DNA of 64,000 nucleotides from Kiloniellales bacterium (GCA_030066685.1 JASJBF010000033.1:1-64000), one strand, 5' to 3'; positions 25,686-34,232 are shown, counted from the stretch's first letter. Notes: generated by a model not told the origin, from the sequence alone. Numbers and translations: made by a program.

Positions 25686-26345
25686 GTGCAGGAGCTGACC
25701 GTCGACAGCGGCTGGCTGATCCACGTCGCCGCGCTGCTGCAGGTGCTGGGCCTGCTGCTGCGGCGCCAGCTGCTGCTGCGACTCTTCCTCCTCGCCGGCA
25801 GCCTCGCTTACGTCGCCTACTTCTACGCCCACGCGGTCGAACCGATGTGGGCCCCGGTCTTCTGGAGCGCGGTGCTCGGCACGGCCAACGCGATCGGCAT
25901 CGCGCGCCTGGTCCTGGAGCGCCTGCACTTCCGCCAGAGCGAGGAGGAGCGCCGTTTCCTCGAGACCCTGCGGGTCCTGAGCCCGGGCGAGCTGCGCCGG
26001 CTGATGCGCCTCGCCCAGTGGCGCGAGGCCGGGGCGACGACGACCCTGACCCGGGAGGGCCGGCCGGTCCGCGAGCTCTACTACGTGCTCGACGGCGGGA
26101 TCGTGATCGACAAGGCCGGCAAGTCCTTCCCGGTCCGCCCCGGCGTCTTCATCGGCGAGGTCGCCTTCCTCCTGGACACGCCGGCCTCCGCCACGGTGAC
26201 CCTGGCCCCGGGCGCCCGCTACATCGCCTGGCCGGCCGGCCCCCTGCGCCGCCTGATCGGCCGCACCCCCTCCCTGGGCCTGACCATGGAACGCCTCTTC
26301 AACCAGGAGCTGGCCCGCAAGGTCGCCCGATCCTGGGGCGCTTGA
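25686..26345 (+). CDS. Popeye-like membrane protein with cNMP-binding fold
   Basis: The protein has 219 residues: about three N-terminal membrane helices (roughly 8-70), then a cyclic-nucleotide-binding-type beta barrel. The barrel is visible as VRELYYVLDGGIVIDKAG and RPGVFIGEVAFLLDTPASATVTL. This is the architecture of Popeye-domain proteins. The canonical phosphate-binding RxA motif of CAP-type domains is replaced by PASATV, so ligand binding is uncertain. The start is uncertain: GTG at 25686 has GAGGGG at eight bases, while GTG at 25680 is too close. With four cyclase loci in the window, a cyclic-nucleotide link is tempting but unproven. Confidence 0.82.
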   Translation: MQELTVDSGWLIHVAALLQVLGLLLRRQLLLRLFLLAGSLAYVAYFYAHAVEPMWAPVFWSAVLGTANAIGIARLVLERLHFRQSEEERRFLETLRVLSPGELRRLMRLAQWREAGATTTLTREGRPVRELYYVLDGGIVIDKAGKSFPVRPGVFIGEVAFLLDTPASATVTLAPGARYIAWPAGPLRRLIGRTPSLGLTMERLFNQELARKVARSWGA

Positions 26346-26409
26346 GGCGCGTCGCGGCGAGGGCTGGAAATCCCGTCCGCTCGCTTGCCGCCGCCGCTAC
26401 ACTGCCGCC

Positions 26410-26964
26410 ATGCGCCAGCCCCTGACGCCTCACCCGGAGACGCCCTGCGGCGCGGTGATCCAGATCGCCGTCGAGGCCGCGCGGACGGGCCCCGGCGCCC
26501 TGCGGCTGCGCTACCGGGTGACCGGCGAGATCGGCGGCCTCAGCCTGCCGCCCGTGTCCGCGCCCGCACGCGCCGAAGGTCTCTGGCAGCACAGCTGCTT
26601 CGAGGTCTTCCTGCGGACCGGGCCGGGCGGCGCCTACCACGAATTTAACTTCGCGCCCTCGACGCGCTGGGCGGCCTACAGCTTCGAGGGCTACCGGGAG
26701 GGCATGCGGGTTGCCCACGAAGTGGAGGCGCCGCGGCTCGCGGTCGAGACCCGGGACGGGGCCTTCGAGCTGCGGGCCAATCTGGCGCTGGACCGTCTGC
26801 CCGACCTGTCGGCCGACGCGCCCTGGCGGCTCGGCCTCTCGGCGGTGATCGAGGAGGCAAGCGGCCGCCTCTCCTACTGGGCCCTGGCGCATCCGCCGGG
26901 GCGGCCGGACTTTCATCATTCCCATTGCTTTGCCCTGGAACTTCCCGCAGCTTTGCGGCCATGA
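26410..26964 (+). CDS. DOMON-like domain protein
   Basis: A 184-residue beta-rich protein of the DOMON-like family, often found beside DUF1343 genes. Recognisable blocks are GLWQHSCFEVFL, YHEFNFAPSTRWAAY and the C-terminal FHHSHCFALEL. DOMON folds bind haem or sugars; here the ligand is unknown. There is no signal peptide. Its stop overlaps the start of the NamZ-like gene (ATGA), implying translational coupling. Confidence 0.85.
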   Translation: MRQPLTPHPETPCGAVIQIAVEAARTGPGALRLRYRVTGEIGGLSLPPVSAPARAEGLWQHSCFEVFLRTGPGGAYHEFNFAPSTRWAAYSFEGYREGMRVAHEVEAPRLAVETRDGAFELRANLALDRLPDLSADAPWRLGLSAVIEEASGRLSYWALAHPPGRPDFHHSHCFALELPAALRP

Positions 26965-28163
26965 ACTTCGGCATCGACCGGCTCATCGCCGACCCCGCCC
27001 TGCGCGCCCCGCTCCAGGGCAAGCGCGTCGCCCTCCTCGCCCACCCGGCCTCGCTCACCGCGGACCTCACCCACGCCCTCGATGCGCTCGCCGCCTGCGG
27101 CGATCTCCGGCTCAGCGCCGCCTTCGGCCCGCAGCATGGCCTGCGCGGCGACAAGCAGGACAACATGATCGAGACGGCGGACTACGACGATCCGGTGCAC
27201 GGCATCCCGGTCTTCAGCCTCTACGGCGAGGTTCGCCGGCCGACGGACGCGATGATGGAAAGCTTCGACGTCCTGATGGTCGACCTCCAGGACCTGGGCT
27301 GCCGGATCTACACCTACGTCACGACTCTGCGCTACGTCCTTGAGGCGGCCGCCGACCGCGGCAAGGCGGTCCGGGTGCTCGACCGGCCCAATCCCGCCGG
27401 CCGGCCGGTCGAGGGCCTGCGCCTGCGCCCCGGCTGGGAGAGCTTCGTCGGCGCCGGCCCCCTGCCGATCCGCCACGGCCTCACCCTGGGCGAGCTCGGC
27501 CAGTGGTTCGTCGCCAGCCTCGGCCTCGACGTGGACTACGGGGTCATCGAGATGCAGGGCTGGCAGCCCGAGGCCGGGCCGGGCTTCGGCTGGCCACTGG
27601 GCGCGCGGGTCTGGGTCAACCCCAGCCCCAACGCGCCCAACCTCTGGATGGCGCGGGCCTTCCCGGGCACGGTGATGCTCGAAGGCACGACCCTCTCCGA
27701 GGGCCGCGGCACGACCCGGCCGCTCGAGCTCTTCGGCGCCCCCGACCTCGACGCGCGCCGGCTCCTCGCTGAGATGCAGGCCCTGGCGCCCGAATGGCTG
27801 GCCGGCTGCCGCCTGCGCGACTGCTGGTTCGAGCCGACCTTCCACAAGCACCAGGGCAAGCTCTGCCACGGCCTGCAGATCCACGCCGAGGCCCCCGGCT
27901 ACGACCACGGGGCCTTCCGCCCTTGGCGCCTCCAGGCCCTGGCCTTCAAGGCGCTCCGCCGGCTCCATCCGGACTACGAGATCTGGCGCGACTTCCCCTA
28001 CGAGTACGAGGAGGGCAAGCTGCCGATCGACGTCATCTGCGGCGGGCCGCAGCTGCGCGACTGGGTCGACGACCCGGCCGCGACGCCCCGGGACCTCGAC
28101 GCGCTGGCCAACCCGGACGAGCAGGCCTGGCTGAGCGAACGCCGGGCCCATCTCCTCTATTGA
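26961..28163 (+). CDS. namZ: DUF1343 / NamZ-like exo-beta-N-acetylmuramidase
   Basis: The protein has 400 residues. The DUF1343 family includes NamZ, which removes terminal MurNAc from peptidoglycan glycans during recycling. Family blocks are present: GPQHGLRGDKQDNM, VFSLYGEVRRPT, DLQDLGCRIYTY, DRPNPAGRPVEG, ATTLSEGRGTTRPLE-like TTLSEGRGTTRP and FRPWRLQALAF. It has no signal peptide, so it may act on cytoplasmic muropeptides. The start overlaps the DOMON gene. Remnants of its last codons occur twice downstream (28611-28665 and 30669-30743), which points to a local duplication. Confidence 0.88.
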   Translation: MNFGIDRLIADPALRAPLQGKRVALLAHPASLTADLTHALDALAACGDLRLSAAFGPQHGLRGDKQDNMIETADYDDPVHGIPVFSLYGEVRRPTDAMMESFDVLMVDLQDLGCRIYTYVTTLRYVLEAAADRGKAVRVLDRPNPAGRPVEGLRLRPGWESFVGAGPLPIRHGLTLGELGQWFVASLGLDVDYGVIEMQGWQPEAGPGFGWPLGARVWVNPSPNAPNLWMARAFPGTVMLEGTTLSEGRGTTRPLELFGAPDLDARRLLAEMQALAPEWLAGCRLRDCWFEPTFHKHQGKLCHGLQIHAEAPGYDHGAFRPWRLQALAFKALRRLHPDYEIWRDFPYEYEEGKLPIDVICGGPQLRDWVDDPAATPRDLDALANPDEQAWLSERRAHLLY

Positions 28164-28222
28164 GTGCGACCGAAGGCGCGGACCCTGGCAAGGCACAACA
28201 CAAGCCCGAAAGCGAAGTTCCA

Positions 28223-28570
28223 ATGAGAACCTGGATCGCGATCCTGCTCCTGGTCGGCCTCCTGGCTCCCGGCCCGCTCCTCGCCCCCGCACCGGCCAGC
28301 GGCCAAGCGGTGGGCGACATCGTTGCGGGCGAGCGCCTGGCGCGCGAGGTCTGCGCCGCCTGTCACGCGGTCGAGAAGGGCGACACCCTGGTCTCCTTCG
28401 AGGGCGCGCCGCCCTTCCAGCGGGTCGCCAACGACCCTTCGGCGAGCGAGGTCGGCCTGCGCGTCTTCCTGAGGACGCCGCACGAGAAGATGCCCGACCT
28501 CATCCTGACCCCGCAGCAGACCGACGACATCGTCACCTACATTCTGAGCCTCAGGGACCGGGTGGACTGA
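28223..28570 (+). CDS. Small class I cytochrome c
   Basis: A 115-residue periplasmic mono-haem cytochrome. The signal peptide (about 1-28) ends in ASGQA. The haem motif is CAACH at 44-48, and the likely axial ligand is Met90 in HEKMPDLIL. The C-terminal helix TDDIVTYILSL is typical. The ATG at 28223 has a weak GAAG upstream. The redox partner is unknown. It lies between the intact namZ end and the first namZ remnant, so it may have arrived with the inserted block. Confidence 0.88.
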   Translation: MRTWIAILLLVGLLAPGPLLAPAPASGQAVGDIVAGERLAREVCAACHAVEKGDTLVSFEGAPPFQRVANDPSASEVGLRVFLRTPHEKMPDLILTPQQTDDIVTYILSLRDRVD

Positions 28571-28923
28571 ACCCGGACACCTAAGAGCGACTGGTGTCGA
28601 CAACGGACTAACGCTGCCGAACCTCGACGCCCTTGCCACCCCGGACGAGCCGTCTCGGCTGGAACCGCTTGGTCCCACACGTCGGAAGCCGGGTTTTCCG
28701 GCAGAAATCGCTCAGGCCACTCTCCGCAATATGACATATATTTTATATGCTAAAAGTGGTATAGTTATGCCGTTGTCTCGACTTGACCCAATGGAGAGGC
28801 GGTCATGTCAGCAGACGCCCCAGCTCCAAAGTCCCGCATTGCCGCAACGTAGTCACCCGTTTCCACTGCGGGCGCGGTCTTGGCCGACGACGACGATGAC
28901 AATGACGTTCGGGAGGCCTGGAA
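28571..28923. other. Intergenic region with namZ scrap and AT-rich patch
   Basis: It holds a namZ 3'-end fragment (28611-28665), an AT-rich patch near 28725-28770 (ATATATTTTATATG) that may contain a promoter, and a short broken frame at 28805. There is no intact gene. Confidence 0.5.
28611..28665 (+). pseudogene. namZ 3'-end fragment, copy 1
   Basis: The frame reads LPNLDALATPDEPSRLEP and corresponds to PRDLDALANPDEQAWLSE near the C-terminus of the intact gene (around 28085-28145). Only about 18 codons can be matched. Confidence 0.6.
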
Positions 28924-28970
28924 ATGCTGTTCACACAATGCACGAACACCAACAGGATGATCGCTGGCGG
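28805..28970 (+). pseudogene. Broken short exported-peptide frame with Asp run
   Basis: An ATG at 28805 opens a frame with a stop after 15 codons. The same frame then continues as VSTAGAVLADDDDDND, which looks like a signal-peptide end followed by Asp-rich mature sequence. It may be the decayed start of a relative of the next gene. This is a weak call. Confidence 0.25.
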
Positions 28971-30534
28971 CCTGGTGATCACCGCCCTTTGCTTTCTCTA
29001 CGGAGGACGATCTGAGGCTGAGCCGCTCCTGCCTTGCTCGTCTCCGGATGCCGCAGAGATTATGGTGCAGGAGGGTTTCGACTGCGAGGTCTTCGTCGCG
29101 GGCCTCTTCCAGCCGACCGCCCTCGCCGTCGAAGCGAATGGGAACGTCTTGGTCACCGAAACCGGTTTCACCACAGGTCAGAACCCGGTCAAGAGATTTT
29201 CCCCTGCCGGCGAGCTGCTGGCCACCAGCGATCCCTTTGCGGATCCGGACGGCGTCACCGTCGACACGACGGGGCGGATCCTGGTCACGGACAGCCCGCA
29301 GATCACCATCGTCAACTCCCTCGACGGCGGGATCGACGAGGTCTGCCAGCCCGTGCCCGGCAATCTGCAGGACGTCGACGTGGACAGCCAGGGCCGGATC
29401 GTCGTCATGGACTTCAACGGCAACATCTACGATGTCGTCTGCGGCGAGAGCACGACGCTCTGCGTTACCCTGGGCTCGATCGGCGTGGGCGTCGCCTTCG
29501 ACGAAAGCGATCGGCTCTTCGCCACCCGTTTCGCCGCGGGAGCCGGGCTCTTTCGGATCGACCAGTGCACGCCGGCCGACACGGTCAAGGTCGCGAACTT
29601 GTCGGGGGCAAGGCGCATCGCCTTTGGCCCCGGCGGGCGTTTTGGAGAGGAGATCTACGTCACCGACGAGAATGTCACCAATGCCGGCCGGCTCGTGACC
29701 ATCGACGAGGTCAGCGGCACCGAAACCGAGTTCGCCACCGGGTTCATGATACCTAACGGTCTCGCCTTCGACGGGCAGAATAGCTTGTACGTGACCGACC
29801 TGCGACGCGGCCGCGTGATCAAGATCTTCGCCGAAGAGCTTCCGGTCGCGGATTTCCGCTGCAACGAGGCCGAGGGCGCCGACATCGACATCGTCGTCTC
29901 GCTCGAGGATCAGTTCGAAGCGATGGAAGCGCTGGTCGACGAGCCGACGCGCTTCTGCAGTCCGGTCGATAAGGACGGCGGGGGAATCCCCGACCCCAGC
30001 GCGCACCTGGCCTGCTACGAGATCGAGGTCAGTGGCAACGATGACGATGACGATGACGACGATAGCGCTTCGGTTCTGCGCGAGGTCACGATCGAAAATC
30101 AGTTCGGGGAGCAAGTGCTGACCACGGGCAGGTCGAAATCACTCTGCGTTCCCTCCAGGAAGAATGAGGAGCCCTCGGACTTGGTCCTCGACCATTTCAA
30201 GTGCTACGAGGCCAAGGGGGACGGCTTGAACGCAACGGTCGACCTCTCCGATGGGTCCTCGACCGCGCGCGGGGTGATCGTGAAGCGCCCGAAGCGTTTC
30301 TGTAATCCGGTCGATAAGAACGGTGAGGGAATCCTGGATTCCTCGTCCCACTTGACCTGCTATCGGATTCGTGTGCCCGGCCCTGAGTACGACGACGAGC
30401 TCGCTGTGCTCGCCTCCAACCAGTTCGGCGAGCAGGTTCTGGAGGTCGGCGATCCCAAGCTGCTCTGCATTCCCTCGGAGAAGCTGGGTTTCGAGGTGAT
30501 CGAGAGCCCGAACGACGACGACGATGACGACTGA
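28924..30534 (+). CDS. Secreted beta-propeller protein with two four-Cys repeats
   Basis: The protein has 536 residues. An N-terminal signal segment (about 11-32) is followed by an NHL/SMP-30-like propeller (about 45-305). Its repeated blades are of the type PTALAVEANGNVLVTE and IAFGPGGRFGEEIYVTD. Then come two copies of a Cys-rich repeat, about 310-412 and 423-520. Each has four Cys residues (313, 345, 364, 408 and 427, 460, 479, 515) and shares PVDKxGxGI and NQFGEQVL. A run of eight Asp interrupts repeat one, and a second Asp run ends the protein. GGGAGG precedes the ATG. It is probably extracellular and calcium-binding; the function is unknown. Confidence 0.85.
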   Translation: MLFTQCTNTNRMIAGGLVITALCFLYGGRSEAEPLLPCSSPDAAEIMVQEGFDCEVFVAGLFQPTALAVEANGNVLVTETGFTTGQNPVKRFSPAGELLATSDPFADPDGVTVDTTGRILVTDSPQITIVNSLDGGIDEVCQPVPGNLQDVDVDSQGRIVVMDFNGNIYDVVCGESTTLCVTLGSIGVGVAFDESDRLFATRFAAGAGLFRIDQCTPADTVKVANLSGARRIAFGPGGRFGEEIYVTDENVTNAGRLVTIDEVSGTETEFATGFMIPNGLAFDGQNSLYVTDLRRGRVIKIFAEELPVADFRCNEAEGADIDIVVSLEDQFEAMEALVDEPTRFCSPVDKDGGGIPDPSAHLACYEIEVSGNDDDDDDDDSASVLREVTIENQFGEQVLTTGRSKSLCVPSRKNEEPSDLVLDHFKCYEAKGDGLNATVDLSDGSSTARGVIVKRPKRFCNPVDKNGEGILDSSSHLTCYRIRVPGPEYDDELAVLASNQFGEQVLEVGDPKLLCIPSEKLGFEVIESPNDDDDDD

Positions 30535-30668
30535 CACAGCGCCAACGAACCCGGAGCCGGAGGGTGCTTGACGAATTCGAAAGCTCTTCCGGTTCCGGCA
30601 CCCCGCGAGGATTGGCTGATTCCTTTCGGTGCCTCCGATGACCGGATAGAGCCCGTTGCAAAGAACCA

Positions 30669-30743
30669 CTCGCGTCGCCATGCTTGGCCGCGTCGGAGGC
30701 GCAGGCTTGGCTGAACGAGCGCCGGGCGCATCTGCTGTATTGA
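30669..30743 (+). pseudogene. namZ 3'-end fragment, copy 2
   Basis: The frame ends SEAQAWLNERRAHLLY followed by TGA, almost identical to the intact C-terminus DEQAWLSERRAHLLY at 28163. The upstream residues LASPCLAA loosely match LANPD. The fragment lies directly before the small gene at 30761. Confidence 0.75.
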
Positions 30744-30760
30744 AAGACGCTGGCCGTGTG

Positions 30761-31087
30761 ATGGAAGACGACAACGAGACCTGGATCCTCGACGCGGGCG
30801 ACGAGGTCATCCAAAAGCGCGCGGCGCAGGGGCCGGCCGCGCTGCAGCCCCTCGAGCGGCTGATCTATTGCCTCTGGGTCGCCGACTACGGCATGCGGAA
30901 CGCCGGCGACCTCTCGGCTGCCGGCGATCTCTACCCGGACTTCCAGGCCGAGGCGGCGGAGCTGGCAGGTGACCTGAAGCTGCCGACCACCCATGCCGCC
31001 TTCGCCCTGCCTCCGGCCGAATTGGAGCAGCGCTACCTCCAGCTTTTCGATGCCATCTGCGAGGAAATTCGCGCGAAGCAGGCCTGA
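30761..31087 (+). CDS. Small acidic cytoplasmic protein of unknown function
   Basis: The protein has 108 residues, with no signal peptide and a high Glu/Asp content. A conserved-looking helical core is LERLIYCLWVADYGMRNAGDL, followed by helices ending EEIRAKQA. The family is not recognised. The start at 30761 follows the namZ remnant; the ribosome site is weak. It may originally have stood directly behind namZ before the cytochrome/propeller block was inserted. Confidence 0.65.
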   Translation: MEDDNETWILDAGDEVIQKRAAQGPAALQPLERLIYCLWVADYGMRNAGDLSAAGDLYPDFQAEAAELAGDLKLPTTHAAFALPPAELEQRYLQLFDAICEEIRAKQA

Positions 31088-31195
31088 GTTAACGGATTCG
31101 CTCCGAGGCAGGCATTATCGTCGAGAACGACGCAGGCGGGCAAAGCCGCCCCTGGCGGCAGCGCCTCGCCGGTTCCCCATTGCGCCAGGTGACCC

Positions 31196-31684
31196 ATGCC
31201 GAAATTCCTGTTCAAGGCCAACGACGACGTGATTTCCCACTGCCAATGCCAGGACGCGCCGGCCATGTCGACCGGGCAGTTGGACTGCCCCTGGTGTGGC
31301 TGCGGCTGGCTGATCTCCTGCGCGAAGTGCGCGAAGGCCTTCACCTACGGAATCGTGCGGGAGACGGACGTACCGATCATCGAGCTAGGGCGCAGGGAGG
31401 TGCGGCGCCGTGGGCTCGACTCGGTCTCGGAGCAGGAACTCGAAGACTGGGCCGACGCCATGGCGCGCGAGTTCGCGCGTTTCGACATCGGCCAGATCGT
31501 GGTCTACCTCGACGGTCACTATTGGCCGCTGGACGCCGAGAAGGTCACCTTCGACGGCTACTTCGCCAGTCACGACCTCGAGGTCCTGCCCCATGCAGAG
31601 GCGCTGAAACGGCCCGAGGCCCTGTCCGAGCTGCTCTCCGACCAGGCCTACTGGTTGGAACGGGAGCTGCCCGACCGCGACTGA
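31196..31684 (+). CDS. Putative zinc-ribbon protein of unknown function
   Basis: The protein has 162 residues. The N-terminal part is rich in Cys: Cys16 and 18 (HCQCQ), Cys31, 34 and 36 (CPWCGC) and Cys42 and 45 (CAKC). This suggests one or two zinc ribbons at about 14-50. The rest is an acidic alpha/beta region (WADAMAREFARFDIGQIVVYLDGHYWPL). No known family was recognised. There is a short AGGTG ahead of the ATG. It stands alone. Confidence 0.72.
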   Translation: MPKFLFKANDDVISHCQCQDAPAMSTGQLDCPWCGCGWLISCAKCAKAFTYGIVRETDVPIIELGRREVRRRGLDSVSEQELEDWADAMAREFARFDIGQIVVYLDGHYWPLDAEKVTFDGYFASHDLEVLPHAEALKRPEALSELLSDQAYWLERELPDRD

Positions 31685-31834
31685 CGGCGAAGGTCTGCAC
31701 TTCAGGGGCCCGACGCGCGCCAGACGCGGTCGTGCGGAGACGCCTTGCCCCCGGCGGGCGCAGTCAGGACGCAACCTCCGCGGACTTCCCTGCGGCCCCA
31801 GGGTGAGGTCCGGCATTCGGGCTTGATGGATCGC

Positions 31835-32701
31835 TCAGGGCCCCGCCCAGATGGTCATGGCGTCGTACTTCGCCTGGCGGCGCTGCGCGCCCGGCAGCGT
31901 CCGGTCGTGGTCGAAGGGCGCGGACTCCCAGGAGCCGTACATGGGGTTGGCGATCACGAACCACAGGCTGCCCCACATGTCCCTGTGCTCGGTCAAGAGC
32001 GCCTGCCGCGCCGCCGGGGAGCCCTTGTAGCCGTCAACGAAGTCGCCGAAGTTGTCGCCGATCATCATGACGACACGGTAGGTCTCGGCGATGTGGGCGC
32101 GCCGCGGACTCTTCTCGAACGACTTCCAGGCCTCGCTTTCGCCCCGCGTCAGCACGGTATCCTCGGTCTCGTCGACCGGGTAGCCCAAGGCCTTGAGGTT
32201 GTTGCGGGTCGCCTGCTCCTGAGGCGCCCTGCGGTTGGTCACGTAGAAGACCTTCACGCCCTTGCTCACCGCACGCTCGATGAACTCGAGCGAACCCGGA
32301 ATCGGGCGCGATGTCTCGGAGCGGACGAAGGAAACCCAGGTCTTCAAGGCCGCGCTCTCGCCCGTCTTCGCGAGCCAGGCCTGATAGGCCGAATTGTCGA
32401 GCACCGTCTCATCGACGTCCAGGATGACCGCCGGCGGCTTGTCCCCGAAGCCGCTGCCCTGCTCGGCGGGGGCCGCGGTCAGGGATGTATCGGCCAGGGC
32501 CTCGTCCAGCATGATCCCGGCGAGCCTGTAAATCGCCAGGCTGTTGGCCTTGAACTCGACCGACGACTGCGTCCAGAGGGTCGCGTTGAGGAGATCATTG
32601 TGCGCCTTCGGCTCGAAAGCCGCCGCGCCTTCCGGCAGAGCGACCTGGACCGCGGCCGCCGCAACCAGCGTGAGGCCGATCGTCTTGATGGCTCGTCGCA
32701 T
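31835..32701 (-). CDS. HAD-type acid phosphatase (class B/C, 5'-nucleotidase e(P4)-like)
   Basis: The protein has 288 residues. A signal peptide (about 1-28, ending GAAAF) directs it to the periplasm. There is no lipobox Cys, unlike e(P4) lipoproteins. The HAD motif DVDETVLDN contains nucleophile Asp95 and acid Asp97. Further motifs are VFYVTNRR and VMMIGDNFGDF. It probably dephosphorylates nucleotides or phosphomonoesters outside the cytoplasm. GGAGGA precedes the ATG at 32701; an upstream in-frame ATG at 32719 is less likely. Confidence 0.9.
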   Translation of the reverse strand: MRRAIKTIGLTLVAAAAVQVALPEGAAAFEPKAHNDLLNATLWTQSSVEFKANSLAIYRLAGIMLDEALADTSLTAAPAEQGSGFGDKPPAVILDVDETVLDNSAYQAWLAKTGESAALKTWVSFVRSETSRPIPGSLEFIERAVSKGVKVFYVTNRRAPQEQATRNNLKALGYPVDETEDTVLTRGESEAWKSFEKSPRRAHIAETYRVVMMIGDNFGDFVDGYKGSPAARQALLTEHRDMWGSLWFVIANPMYGSWESAPFDHDRTLPGAQRRQAKYDAMTIWAGP

Positions 32702-33069
32702 GGGCCTGTCCTCCCCCATCGGGTCGTCGGGCCCTCGCGCAGCGCCGGATCTGACGGCCCAAGCCAGAACATAGTGCGCGCGCCGCGCGCATGACAGGCG
32801 TTTGCGTCGCGCCCCGCAGGACCTCCTGGTCACGCGGGCTGCCCGGAGAGCGGGTGTCGGAGGGCCCTTGATCGGCGAAGTGCGCCGTTCCGCGAGAGAT
32901 CGCGATCATCACGCTCGAGGAGAACTTGGTTCTCTAGGCTGCCGTCTCGGCGTGACTATTCCTGGCGGCAACGAAGGACGGGACGCGAACCCAGGACAGG
33001 ACTGCCGTCTACGAGAGCCAGCAAACGGGCTCCGGCCCGGGCAGGGCAACCGGGGATTTCTCACGCGAC
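32702..33069. other. Intergenic region, no gene seen
   Basis: This is 368 bases between two minus-strand genes. A small GAGAAC/GTTCTC hairpin lies near 32918-32936 without a T-run. A GGTTCG-like word on the minus strand near 32980 does not fold into a tRNA. Confidence 0.4.
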
Positions 33070-33684
33070 CTAATGGTGAATGAGCCACCGCGGGGTTTGG
33101 CCTCTGTAGGCCTCGTACTCGGCGCCGAAGCGCTTCAACAGCAAGCGTTCCTCCACGCCTACCTGCGCCGTCACGGCCCAGGTTCCGGCGACCAGACAGG
33201 CCAGCGTGAAAAGCGATGGCAAGGCCAAGAAAAGGCCGAGCTGAGCCGCGACCACACCCAGCATCATCGGGTTGCGCGAGACGGCGAAAGGACCCTTGGT
33301 GATCAGTCGAGTTTGGTCCTCGGCGCGCGTGCCGGATCGCCAATCCTGCCCCATGTACCAGTGAATGGCGATGACCGCCGAGAACCCGGAGATCAAGAGG
33401 ACCTGGCCGAGGATGAGGACGAGGGGATGCCACAAGGCATCGAAGGTGACCAGGTATCGGTCGAGCCCGGGCCACACGAGGCGGAGAACGCAAACCCCGA
33501 GAATCAAAACGCGAAACACCCGAAAGGCAAAGTGGGTTGCCCAGTGCCGGGACCCGGGATGACCGGCGAACACCGGAGAGGTCCGGGTGCGACGAATGAT
33601 CGCAAGGATGCGAAGCGTATAAAACGCGGCGACGCCGACGAAGAACAGCGCCAAAAACCAGCGCGTAAAGTCAATTACCGTCAC
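33070..33684 (-). CDS. Isoprenylcysteine methyltransferase-like membrane protein
   Basis: A 204-residue integral membrane protein with about five hydrophobic helices. The C-terminal block LITKGPFAVSRNPMMLG, then VEERLLLKRFGAEYEAYRGQTPRWL, is the SAM-binding signature of the ICMT/PEMT superfamily. It probably methylates a lipid or small hydrophobic substrate. The GTG at 33684 is chosen because it begins the first membrane helix and has CGGGGGC upstream. A longer TTG-started frame to 33759 adds only charged residues. Confidence 0.82.
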   Translation of the reverse strand: MTVIDFTRWFLALFFVGVAAFYTLRILAIIRRTRTSPVFAGHPGSRHWATHFAFRVFRVLILGVCVLRLVWPGLDRYLVTFDALWHPLVLILGQVLLISGFSAVIAIHWYMGQDWRSGTRAEDQTRLITKGPFAVSRNPMMLGVVAAQLGLFLALPSLFTLACLVAGTWAVTAQVGVEERLLLKRFGAEYEAYRGQTPRWLIHH

Positions 33685-34232
33685 CTTCTGCCCCCGTCGT
33701 CGCGCGAGCTCAGATGTGGTCACGCGGCGCGTCCAAGCGTGCCGCTCCCGAAGCTTCAAACATTTGTCGAGCCTACGTCAATGGAACGACGGTTTCGTGT
33801 CATCCTCGAACCAAGGCCAGCCCGACCTCGGAGGTCCGCTCCTGGGGTCGGGCGGACCCGATCCGCGGACACCCCGCCATCCCAAGGTACGCGCCGCGAT
33901 AGCCGATCCCTGGGGCGTCCTGCGAGACCGTGGATCGCCCGGACCGGAGGTCGGAGGCGTAGATACCCCACCGACACTGCGCTATCGTTCTTCGAGGGCG
34001 ATCGAAGACTGAAGGCCTTCTGGTCGGAATGCTGATCGCTGACGTGCCTGCCGATGGCCGCCTCAGGAGGAGGATCGGACACGCAGGCCGATCGCGCAGG
34101 AGGCGCGCAGCGAGCAGTCGATCGCCCCCAAGAGGGACGTGTGCCCCAGGCGCATCGTCGAGGTCATGGGCGAAGGCGCGGTGATGCGACTTGCCATGGA
34201 GGCATTGCTGCCCGGTTTCCGAGGGGGGAAAG
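33685..34232. other. Intergenic region, no gene seen
   Basis: This is 548 bases between divergent genes. Frames exist on both strands but have no domain signature or good ribosome site. Promoters for both neighbours must lie here. The end carries GAGGGGGGAAAG, the ribosome site of the next gene. Confidence 0.4.

Noticed and set aside
28765-30114. A 449-codon minus-strand frame
   Set aside because: Antisense to the propeller gene, which has a signal peptide, repeats and a ribosome site. The minus-strand translation shows no family.
32960-33060. Possible minus-strand tRNA near a GGTTCG word
   Set aside because: Stems do not pair beyond the T-loop, and no anticodon arm with a seven-base loop is found.
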